NCBI RefSeq assembly: GCF_004115265.2
Contig: NC_046293.1
Location: forward strand, 24,004,173 to 24,068,172
Origin: Rhinolophus ferrumequinum
Lineage: Eukaryota; Chordata; Mammalia; Chiroptera; Rhinolophidae
Direction of reading: 5' to 3'
DNA: 64,000 nucleotides
Below, in pieces: positions 1-10,300 of the stretch (within the stretch, counting starts at the first letter, position 1; the number at the start of each line of letters is the position of its first letter). Under the pieces are notes generated by a model that was given only the letters and a program-made list of their open reading frames with translations, made no database searches and was not told where the DNA came from. A program made the translations under genes and the position numbers.

Positions 1-1651
1 TGGAAAGGGGTCCGAGGTTGTTGGGGAGGGAAGTGGGGGAGGCTCTCCTGACCAATTCCCTCCACCTCCCTCTGGCTGGCCATTGCCATGGCAACTAGGG
101 TGTACTGGGCTCCGGAGAGAAGACAAAGGTGGGGGGTGGACTAGGACCTCTTGAGGAGGGCAAGGATCTGAGGTTCTTCCACAGGAAATAGAACCTCCTA
201 CTGCTGTGCCCCATTTTTACTCTCACTTACCCTAAAGCCATTATGCCCACCCTTACTGCCTCCACTCTCTTCAGAGTCGCACCTGATTTCCTCTTAGCCC
301 CCTCCCCAGGGCTTACTGAAGCTCAGCTGTCATGAAATTCTGAACTATTCTCCTTCCCATCAGAGGGAAACTGAGGCTTGGGCAGAGGAGGAAATACCCG
401 AGGTCTACCAGTGGGAGTCACTACCTTATTGAACATTGGGCTTTTCTTCTCAGCCTTGGTATTCCCTACTCCCTCCCCACCCCCAATCCTCTTCCCTCCA
501 AAGCCTCCTCTCCAGAGGTCTCTAGGGTTTACTTATTTTTCGATCCTATCACTTTGCCCCCTCTTTCTTTCTCTTCTGCTAAAACTCTCCTCTTTCCCTC
601 TAGTTCCCCTTCTTTCCATTTCTGGATGCTTCTGATGTCAACGGTTTCCCCACCTTCAGGTTCCTAGTATCCCCTCATCCCAGCCTCCTTTCTCCCATCT
701 TCCCAGATCCCTAGTGAACTGGAGGGCAGTCACGCAGGCTCGGGGAAATGGGGCTGAGCACCAAGGCCATGGGACCAGGAGCCTGGAAGGTTGGGGAGAG
801 TCTGTAACACTGTAGCCCAGTCTACTCTGAACCCTCAAGAAGAAACAAGTCAGATGTCTGCCATCAGTAGCTCTGAAGGGAGATTCAGGGGCATGAAGGT
901 AGGGGTTGAACAGTACTGAGTAGGGTATATGAGAAGATGAAACCTGACAATGCCAGAAGGAGGTAAAAGGGCTGAAAAGGGATGGGAGATGGGAGGTCAG
1001 ACTACCTTCTTCCTGGAGGTCTGGAAAATAGAGTTCTTATCTGTGTGGGGTATTTGAGCAGCCATCTGATTTAAGGCAGAATATTCTGAATGACCCCATG
1101 ATCCCCAGTAATCAGTCATTTCTGCAGTTTCAAGAGAAGGGGAGCACAAGAAGCCAGTTGTAGACCAGTGTAGGCCCTACCTTCACCCTCTCCATTCCAC
1201 ATCTCATCTCTCTCTTGCAGTTTGTCCAGGTGGCTGAGCCTTACTCCCCATCCCTTGGGCATCCAGAAGATCCCTGACTGGTCAAGAACCAGAAGAAAAA
1301 GAGACCTGCAAGTCCTGGCATGGGGGCCAGAGCTCCTCAGCCAGCTTCATAGTTGGGAAAGCAGCCAGTTGGCCTCTCCTGTCACCTACAGGGATACTTC
1401 AGGAAGGGCCCCACCCAATATGGAGGCTGAGGACCACCTCTGCTGACTCCCAGTCTCCTCCCCTATCCTCTACACCTGACCTTAGCTGGGTCAGTCATGC
1501 AGTGCTGAGCAGTAGGGTGGGCCTAGGAGTGGCCGGCCTCACTACAGGGCAAGGATTGTGGGCAAGATGGAGGTGTGTGTGAGTGGGGCTCCTGGGTGAG
1601 ACCTATCCCCCACCCCCAGGAGTTCAAGGGGGGTGGGGGGCTGAGGATAGG
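1..1651. other. Upstream region and probable 5' UTR of GPR162
   Basis: No protein gene is supported here. A pyrimidine tract ending in an acceptor-like CAG lies just before 1220, and another CAG precedes 1620. These fit untranslated GPR162 exons, with the start codon inside the exon that begins near 1620. A palindromic RFX X-box motif sits at 82-95. The rest is unremarkable unique sequence. Exon boundaries in this stretch are inference and need transcript evidence. Confidence 0.4.
82..95. promoter_or_regulatory. RFX-type X-box motif
   Basis: ATTGCCATGGCAAC fits the RFX X-box consensus RYYNYY-N(1-3)-RRNRAC with a two-base spacer and is almost a perfect palindrome. RFX factors use such sites in promoters of ciliary, neuronal and MHC II genes. 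It lies about 1.5 kb upstream of the GPR162 start codon. Occupancy is not shown by sequence alone. Confidence 0.4.
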
Positions 1652-4600
1652 ATGGCTCGGGGTGGCGCAGGGGCAGAGGAGGCCTCCCTGCGCTCAAACG
1701 CGTTGTCCTGGCTGGCCTGTGGGCTTCTGGCCCTGCTGGCCAATGCCTGGATCATCCTCAGCATCTCTGCCAAGCAGCAGAAGCACAAGCCACTGGAGTT
1801 GCTGCTGTGCTTCCTGGCGGGCACACACATACTCATGGCGGCTGTGCCGCTCACCACCTTTGCTGTGGTACAGCTTCGGCGTCAGGCTTCCTCCGACTAT
1901 GACTGGAATGAGAGCATCTGCAAGGTCTTTGTGTCCACCTACTACACACTGGCCCTGGCCACCTGCTTCACAGTTGCCTCACTCTCCTACCATCGCATGT
2001 GGATGGTGCGTTGGCCCGTCAACTACCGTCTCAGCAATGCCAAGAAGCAGGCACTGCATGCTGTCATGGGCATCTGGATGGTCAGCTTCATTCTCTCCAC
2101 ACTGCCCTCCATTGGCTGGCACAACAATGGCGAGCGCTACTATGCCCGAGGCTGCCAGTTCATAGTCTCCAAGATTGGCCTGGGCTTTGGTGTCTGCTTC
2201 AGCCTCTTGTTACTTGGGGGCATTGTCATGGGGCTGGTCTGTGTGGCTATTACTTTCTACCAGACGCTGTGGGCCCGGCCCCGGAGGGCTCGGCAGTCCC
2301 GGAGAGCGGGGGGTGGGGGTGGCGCCAAGGGGTGTGGGCCAGGGGGTTTGGGTACCCGGCCAGCCTTTGAGGTGCCAGCCATTGTGGTGGAAGATGCCCG
2401 AGGGAAGCGCCGGTCCTCGCTGGATGGCTCCGAGTCAGCCAAGACATCCCTGCAGGTCACCAACTTGGTCAGCGCTATCGTCTTTCTCTATGACTCACTC
2501 ACAGGGGTGCCCATCTTGGTGAGATTGGGGTCCTCCTCCTGTTCTTCCCAAACCAGGCCCCAGCACAATCATCTGACCTCCAACTCCATCAGCCATACAG
2601 CAGTTTCATCACCCATCTTCCTCTCCTCTATCCATCCCACTCTATTCATGAGCCCCATCTCTATCATCCATCTTCTACTGGGTTTCCCCGAAAATAAGAC
2701 CTAGCTGGACAATCAGCTATTATGTGTCTTTTGGAGCAAAAATTAATATAAGACCCGGTCTTATATAATATAATATAATAGACCGGGTCTTATATAATAC
2801 AAGACCGTGTCTTTATATATAATATAATACCAGGAATATAATATAATATGTAATATGATATATAAAATATAATAAATATAATATAATACCAGGTCTTATA
2901 TTAATTTTTGCTCCAAAAGACGCATTAGAGCTGATTGTCCAGCTAGATCTTATTTTTGGGGAAACAGTAGTTCCCATTACTACCAGTTTCATCATGTTTT
3001 CCAGTTCCCACTACTCAACTCCATCACCCGTCCTTCAATCCCCACTACCTATCCTCCAGCTCCATCATCTACTCTGAGGCTCCACTATTCCGCCCCCCAG
3101 ACCTATCATTTAGCTGCCAAGCTCCACTCTTCATTCTCTAATTCCCTCTGGATACCACAGGATCTCTGAGCACTCCCAGAGAGCTAACTTCACCACCCCA
3201 GCTTTTTGCATCCCATCTACGCTATATTCCTAAGTTTCTCTTGTCTTCAGGTTTACTGTATCACCGCTGCCCCTCTCCCTCTGGTACTCTCCCGACCTTC
3301 CCTGTCTTCTCTTCCAACTTTGCCTCTTTCATGATCCAATGTGATCCCAGCCTACCCTTCCTGACTTCTTGCCCACCACCTGCACTATGATAGTGGATCT
3401 GGGTTCAAGTGGGCCCCCTGGGCTCTGGGTACTGACCAGGCTCCATTCCTCGTCCTCCCACCAGGTGGTGAGCTTCTTCTCCCTTAAATCGGACTCGGCT
3501 CCCCCGTGGATGGTGCTGGCTGTGCTGTGGTGCTCCATGGCACAGACGCTGCTGCTGCCCTCCTTCATCTGGTCCTGTGAGCGCTACCGTGCTGACGTGC
3601 GCACCGTGTGGGAGCAGTGCGTGGCTATCATGTCCGAGGAGGATGGTGACGACGGTCAGAATGGGGACACAGCTTTTACTTTCCTGGGCAACGGCTCCCT
3701 TTTCTGCCCCTTTCTACCCGCCCTTCTCTGTGCGGGACGGGCTGCCCGGGAGTGCTCCCTACTGGACAGAACCTGCGCTGCCTGTGGGCTGACTCCTGGC
3801 TTCCTTGTCCCTAATCACACACCATGACATGCACCCACCGCTTCCTTCTGCACTGTGGTCTCCTTCCACGGGGTGACTGTTCCCCTCTGGAAGCCTGCAT
3901 TACCTGGTGCCTAACACAACAGTCCAGCCTAACACAACCATAAAGGAAAGCTGTGGAACTGGGGAGGCTAACCTTTCTGAGAGAGACCTCAGCTATAGGG
4001 ACAGCTCTTGGCTGGGTGGGGGTAGGAGTGGGGGTTGGGGGTGGGGCTGGGGGGGTGGGAAAGACTGTTTCAGTAATTATGTCTATGTATGACGCACTAG
4101 GGATTCAGCATTGAGCACAACAGACACTAGCCACTCGCATTTTCCTTTTGGAGCTTACAGACTAGTGGGAACAGAAGGATTCTTCAGGGAACTTATAAAG
4201 GGGGCAGGAGTTTTTAAAGGGGGGTGGGGAGGGGTGGGTGTTCCTTGCTTGTAATCACTCTGCCCCTTTTCTCTCCCAGATGGGGGCTGTGATGACTATG
4301 CAGATGGCCGAATGTGCAAAGTTCGATTTGATGCTAATGGAGCCACAGGACCAGGGGACCCCTCCCAGGTGAAACTGCTGCCTGGGAGGCACATGCTCTT
4401 TCCCCCTCTTGAGACGGTCCACTACTTACAGGTATGGGACTAAGAAATACACCTTCTAGAGTATCCCCTCACTACTCTTCTCCAGTCTCTGTTATCCACC
4501 CCAACACCGCATTGCCTAGCCCTGGCCTACAGAACACATAAGGGATACGGGAAAGAAAGGCATGGTAAGAGAGGCTCTCCTTCAGACCTCTGAAAACCAG

Positions 4601-5282
4601 GTTTGCCCATCAGAGGATGTTTTACAGAAGTTTAAGGGGGTCGAGCCATCTTGCAGGGTCCCCACTTTGGTCCCTGCCTCTACCCCCTTTGTCCCTGCAG
4701 CACCTCTGGGTCTACCTCTGCTTCTCTCCCCAGGTCCCTCTGTCTCGGCGTCTGTCCCATGATGAGACCAACATCTTCTCTACTTCTCGAGCGCCAACCT
4801 CCTTCCTGCATAAGTGGTCATCCTCTGATGACATCCGGGTCCTCCCTGCCCAAAGCCGGGCCCTGGGGGGCCCTCCTGAATATCTGGGACAAAGACAAAG
4901 GCTGGAGGATGAGGAAGATGATGAGGTTGAAGGTGGAGGGCTAGCCAGCCTTCGACAATTCCTGGAGGGTGGGATTCTGGGATCAGGTGGGGGGCCCCCA
5001 CGGGGTCCTGGCTTCTTCCGGGAGGAAATCACCACCTTCATCGATGAGACACCTCTGCCTTCTCCAACTGCCTCACCAGGGCCCTCTCCTCGGAGGCTCA
5101 GGCCACTGGGCTTCTCACCCCGCCGACTCTCCCTTGGATCCCCTGATAGCAGAGCCATTGGACTTCCTTTGGGGCTAAGTGCAGGGAGACGCTGCTCCCT
5201 GACAGGAGGTGAGGGGAGTACAAGAGCTTGGGGAGGGTCCTGGGGCCCAGGTAACCCCATCTTCCCCCAGCTGACTCTGTGA
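1652..5282 (+). CDS. GPR162: GPR162, orphan rhodopsin-family G protein-coupled receptor
   Basis: Four coding exons: 1652-2518, 3465-3654, 4280-4431 and 4734-5282. All have GT-AG borders and join in frame to 585 residues (human about 588). The start is the ATG before Ala-Arg-Gly-Gly; the frame is open a little further upstream, but this ATG matches the family N-terminus. The first exon encodes the N-terminus through the sixth transmembrane helix. The NES sequon at residue 86 could be glycosylated. The class A DRY motif is replaced by His-Arg-Met at 114-116. The third intracellular loop is Gly/Arg-rich. The long cytoplasmic tail has acidic and Ser/Pro-rich blocks and ends Phe-Pro-Gln-Leu-Thr-Leu. 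Its paralogue is GPR153, and it is an orphan receptor mainly of the nervous system. The first intron carries a palindromic MITE. Identity is from recognition of the whole protein. Confidence 0.96.
2678..2967. mobile_element. Palindromic MITE with TA flanks (Tc1/mariner-like), copy 1
   Basis: Terminal inverted repeats of roughly 90 bp begin CTGGGTTTCCCCGAAAATAA and end in the reverse complement TTATTTTTGGGGAAACAG. Both sides are flanked by TA (2676-2677 and 2968-2969), as expected of a Tc1/mariner-type target duplication. The inner arms share TTTTGGAGCAAAAATTAATA. The centre is an expanded TAATA-type microsatellite. There is no transposase, so it is non-autonomous. It lies in GPR162 intron 1 of the coding region. 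A related copy is at 9866-10145. Confidence 0.75.
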
Positions 5283-5481
5283 GCCCAAGTGGGACTACTG
5301 GACTTAGAGGAAGGGGCCTGGATGGGTAACACCTCATTCTGGCCCTGAGCCTAGGACAGCTGCCTCCAGACTCTGGGGAGATAGGCGCTGGATCTGGGGC
5401 CCTGGGATCCTGGATCCCCTGCTGTCTCCTATCCAAGTGACCAGATGCCCTACTCACCTTCCATCACCCCTAGTAAAATGT

Positions 5482-5487
5482 ATTAAA
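5482..5487 (+). terminator. GPR162 polyadenylation signal candidate (ATTAAA)
   Basis: ATTAAA lies about 200 bases after the GPR162 stop codon. It is the first plausible signal downstream of the stop. Confidence 0.5.
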
Positions 5488-5785
5488 GTCTGAAGTATTA
5501 CCATGGAAACCTCTGTGTCCAGTGTACTATGGTGGCAAAAGGGTATGATCAGAGTTTTGTGGGGGGTGGGGGTGGAGTGACTCATAGAGGACAAAATAGA
5601 GCAGGGACAGTGGACAGAGGCACAGAAATACCCACAGAGAAAGACAAAGTCAAACATGCAGACGTACATAGAACATACACAGAGAAGGGCTTTTAACGGC
5701 CTCTTATGCTGGGGGGCATTGGGAGTCACTTGAGTTTGCTGGTTTGGGGTGTGAAGAATCTTTATTCAGATTTGTGGAAGTAGTT

Positions 5786-6125
5786 TCTTTTTTCTTTTTT
5801 TCTTTTTTTAAGATTTTATTGGGGAAGGGAAACAGGACTTTATTGGGGAACAGTGTGTATTTCCAGGGCTTTTTCCAAGTCAAGTTGTCCTTTCAATCTT
5901 AGTTGTGGAGGGTGCAGCTCAGCTCCAGGTCCAGTTGCCATTATTAGTTGCAGGGGGCACAGCCCACCATCCCTTGCGGGAGTTGAACCAGCAACCTTGT
6001 GGTTGAGAGGATGTGCTCTAACCAACTGAACCATCCAACTGAGCCATCCCGGCGCTCAGCAGCAGCTCAGCTCAAGCAGCTCAGCTGTGTGCAATCTTAG
6101 TTGCAGGAGGCAGAGCCCACCATGT
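5786..6125 (-). mobile_element. Rhin-1/VES-type bat SINE, minus strand, with a second fragment
   Basis: On the minus strand the sequence runs from a tRNA-like head (GATGGCTCAGTTGG, TTGGTTAGAGCA) through the CCTTGCAGGG-like body to a T-rich run on plus near 5786-5810, which is the A-tail. A second piece of the same family (TTAGTTGCAGGAGG, GCCCACCAT) follows at about 6061-6125, so this is a nested or duplicated insertion. It lies between GPR162 and P3H3. Confidence 0.75.
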
Positions 6126-6282
6126 GGAGGTAGTTTTACTCTGTCCCCCCACTCCCCAGCTCTCCTCCTTCCCCCAAATCTGTGTAGGGCCCACTTTCTG
6201 GGCAGGAAAGGGTTTGGGCCTGATTTGGTGTCACAAGCCCGGAGTGTAATCTCCTCTATGATGCATTCCAAAGCTCTTTTGC

Positions 6283-6284
<2 letters not shown>

Positions 6285-6326
<42 letters not shown>
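6285..6326. repeat. (TG)n microsatellite
   Basis: About 21 uninterrupted TG units. Such alternating purine-pyrimidine tracts are usually length-polymorphic and can form Z-DNA. It lies about 450 bases upstream of the P3H3 start codon. Confidence 0.9.
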
Positions 6327-6327
<1 letters not shown>

Positions 6328-6739
6328 TCTGTGGGAAGCATCCACAATCCTATTCCTGGTCCTAAGAGTGAAAGGAAACACCACCACAGTGGTGAATCCC
6401 AGGGGCTGGAGTCAAGGGTCCGCGGAGGCTCCTCACACTGTCCTCTAACGCACCAGGCCCGCTCCAGTGCAGGCCTTTGCCCTCCTCACTCCGTGGTCTG
6501 TTTGTTGCTCTGCTTCTTGTCCCACACTGCAGCACTCGTTTTACAGACTTCTTTCTCCACTTTCTGCCAGGCTCCTTCTGACTTTTCTCTCATATTGTCC
6601 TCTCGTAGGGTTGGGTCTCGGCCCCATCAGCTCTCTTTGGCCCCGCTCATTCATTCCTTCTCCCTTCCTGTCCTCCCTCCTCTTCATCTCTCTTTCCTTT
6701 CTCCTCCCTCTCCCTGCCCCCTTTCCTCTCTCCCTCTCT

Positions 6740-7310
6740 GCTCCCTCATTTCCCTTCGGCAGCCGCGGCCGGTTCGGGCACAATGCTCCGGCTCCTGCAC
6801 TTGCTGCTGCTCCTGCTGTTGCTGCCTCCCCCCGGCACTCCGGAGCCCCCCGGCCTGGCCGCGCTCTCCCCGGGAGCATACCCCCAGGCCCCTGACTTGC
6901 TCTACGCTGACGGACTGCGCGCCTACGCGGCGGGGGCCTGGGCGTCGGCGGTGGCGCTGCTGCGGGAGGCGCTGCGGAGCCAGGCTGAGCTGGGCCGCAT
7001 GCGGCGGGACTGCGGGGTGCGTTGTACGGCGGAGCCGGGGGCCGCTCTCCCCGCCGCGCCCCTCGACGTTCCAGGGCCTGATTCCCGGCCCCGCCTGGCG
7101 CCCGGGGCCTGGGAGCCGCTGTTACTCCGCGCCGCGCTGCGCCGCGCCGAGTGTTTGAGCCACTGCGCCGTGCGAAGGTTGGGCCCCGGGGGCGCGGCGC
7201 GGCTCCGCGTGGGGAGCGCGCTGCGGGACGCCTTCCGCCGCCGGGAGCCCTACAACTACCTGCAGAGGGCCTACTACCAGGTGCGCCAGCCGCCGGGGCC
7301 GATTGCGGGG
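6740..7310 (+). promoter_or_regulatory. CpG island over P3H3 exon 1
   Basis: The first exon and its flanks are very rich in G, C and CpG, while the sequence upstream of 6720 is pyrimidine-rich and CpG-poor. This marks the P3H3 promoter and start region. No TATA box is evident close to the start codon. Confidence 0.6.
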
Positions 7311-10300
7311 TCTTGCTCCGACCCACGTCACTGTCCTACTTGCGCTCCCCGGGAGAGGGCGGGATGCCAGCGCCAGGGCTCGGGTAGGGATGTGGAGGGC
7401 GGTCAACGGACCTCTCCTTAGGAGTAGGTCCTTCCAAAATCACATCCAGGATCTACTGAAGTCGCAGAAGGACAGCCTAAGGGAGAGTTCGAGCAAAGTT
7501 GGAATGGGGGGGAGGGTCGTGAAGCGGGATGGAAGTAGATCGAAAATGGAGGGAAGGGGCCTGGAATCTCAGTCGGTCTTACTGTGACTTCCTTGGGATG
7601 AAGCGGAGGGGTAGAGGTGAAGCCCACTGCTAGACGGGAAGTATGGAGAGGGAGTTAAGTGAACCTTTGCTTGGGGCAGCACCGAGCTTAGGGAAGTTAA
7701 GAGCAGTGGGGTCAGGCGGAGGGCCGGGTGTCAGGGAGTGGGGTGGGAGGACAGTGGACCCTGCGCAGCTACTAGGACGGTAGCTGTTGTCTACGTGGCT
7801 GTGGGTGTGCGGTGGGTGCTGGTCGCACACCTAAGCTCAGGGTCCTAGAGACCTGCGGGTTTTGCTGGTCACTCAGGTCTCCCCCACATTCCGCCTCACT
7901 TAGTCATCGCTTCCACTTTGTCTCTCAAACTGAGGCCCCTCTGCCCATGTCCCACTGACTGCAAAGTCTTCAGACCCCCTTTCCTTAGCTGCCAGACTCC
8001 TGAGAGTCCCAATATAGTGGTGTCTAGGGGCTCTGGAGGTTGGGAGGTGGGCAGTTCAGACTGACAAGTCTTCCAGGAGGCCCTGGGGCAGTCCCACGTG
8101 TGTGTCTCGGGTGGGGAGGCTGGTGAGGGGCAGAAGTCTGACAGAGGAAGTCAGTGCCATCACCTCAGGGCACTGACTTCCTCTTCCTTCCTGCTTCTCA
8201 GCTTAAGAAGTTGGACCTGGCAGCAGCTGCAGCTCACACCTTCTTTATAGCAAACCCCAAGCACCTGCAGATGCGGGAGGACATGGCTAAGTATAGACGG
8301 ATGTCTGGGATTCGGCAGCAGAGCTTCCGGGACCTGGAGACACCCCCACACTGGGTGAGACCCTCAGCACGACCCCTGCCCCACCACCAGCCATTCACTA
8401 GCAGGATACACAGGACTTCCTGGACTGTGGCCCTGTGTATCTTGTGCATCAGGAGATATGGTTACTGTCCTCAGTGACCCTGGATGGAGAGTCCCTCTCT
8501 GGGACTTAGTTTTCTTCCTGAGGATCACTGAAGTCCCATGCTCTAACATTCTATTCTGACGCCCACTCCTGTCTTCCCCAAAGTGAAGTGGGACCTGGAG
8601 TGCATGCCCCAAATGAGACTAACACCCTTCCTCCTCTTTTTATCTCCCAATCTTGTTTGGAAACCCCTCCCCCAGGATCTCAGGTGACTGACCACTCTCC
8701 TCTCCAACAGGCAGCCTATGACTCGGGTCTGGAACTACTCGGGCGCCAGGAGGCAGGACTGGCACTGCCCAGGCTCGAGGAAGCCCTGCACGAGAGCCTG
8801 GCCCAGATGGAGAGCTGCCGGGCTGGCTGTGAGGGGCCTGAGGAGCAGCAAAGAGACGAAGAGGAGGAGGAAGGAACTGGGAACCACGGGGGTCTCTATG
8901 AGGCCATTGCAGGTAAGGAGCTGGGAGGTTGGCTGGTTCCTGGTGCCAGGAGGAGGAGCATGACAAGCTGAATGGCTCATGTGTGTCCTCCGCAGGGCAC
9001 TGGATTCGGGTCCTGCAGTGCCGGCAGCGCTGTGTGGGGGACACAGCTACAAGGCCTGGACGCAGCTTCCCTGTCCCTGACTTCCTTCCCAGCCAGCTGA
9101 GGCGGCTGCATGAGGCCCATGCTCAGGGTCAGTTGGGGAAGAGTCAGATCTGGGGGGGTGGGGGGGTGATGGGTTGGAAACACGGAAAGTGAAGTTTTGT
9201 TTCTAATGGTATCCTGAGCCCTGTCTCTCCATCCCTCCCATCTGTCTCCAGATCTATTGTTGGTCAGGGCTCCAAGGGGACCATCACTTTCAGAGGACTA
9301 ACTTGCTTTCCTGTGGCATCATTGTGGAAAGCTCAGGAGATGGGTCACAGGGCTCCTCTGTCCTTGCTGCTTCTCACTTTCCTTTATTCTCTCTTCTCTT
9401 CTTCCTCTTTGAACTCTGCCCATTCAGCTCATGTATGTTTGAGTAAGCTGTAGAAAGAAACACTGGAGGAGCACGTTTGCCAGGAGGAGGGGGTCTTTGG
9501 AGTTGGTTGCCATTGGGAGACCACCTTTTCTGGCTCTGCCTGTCCTACCTGTCATCACTGCCTCTGCCCAGGGAACATGGCTGTTCTCGGTCTGTGTGCC
9601 CCATCCTACCCTATTGCTCTATCTCCAGTGGGGAATTTGTCCCAGGCTATAGAAAATGTCCTGAGTGTCCTGCTGTTCTACCCGGAGGACGAGGAGGCCA
9701 AAGAAGCTCTCAACCAGTACCAGGCCCAGCTGGGGGAGCCAAGACCTGGCCTTGGGCCAAGAGAGGTAACTCCCCCACACACTTACCCTGTGAGGTAGCC
9801 CTAAATCAAAAAAATGTATCTGTAGTAACCTGGATCCTGCCCCCCATTCTGGCTTAAACACTCTACTGTGTTTCCCCAAAAAGAAGATCTAGCTGGACAA
9901 TGAACTCTAATGCATCTTTTGGAGCAAAAATTAATATAAGATTTTTAAAATTAATATAAAATATTAATATATTACTATGAAATAAGAGCGGGTCTGTAAT
10001 ATAATATAATATAATATAATATAATATAATATAATATAAGATGATACGATAAGATAATATAATACCGGGTATTATATTAATTTTTGCTCCAAAAGCCGCG
10101 TTAGAGCTGATTGTCTAGCTAGGTTTTATTTTCAGGGGAACACGGTGGTCACCAGAGGCAACCCCAAGTCCAGTATTGACTTGTCTCCAACCCCTGCTCC
10201 CCACTTCAGACTGGACTTCTTAGTCCAGGCACCAGTCTTTCCCTGTTCCCTGAAACTCACCCCTGCCTGCTTCTGCCTCGTGCACACGTTTCTCCTCCAC

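Noticed and set aside
4712-5332. 206-codon open frame on minus over the last GPR162 exon
   Set aside because: Antisense shadow of a well-supported coding exon.
6286-7158. 290-codon open frame on plus starting in the TG repeat
   Set aside because: It begins in a microsatellite and runs into P3H3 exon 1 out of frame.
6541-7326. 261-codon open frame on minus over P3H3 exon 1
   Set aside because: It is the antisense of a GC-rich coding exon. Its Arg/Ala/Pro/Gly bias is typical of shadow frames.
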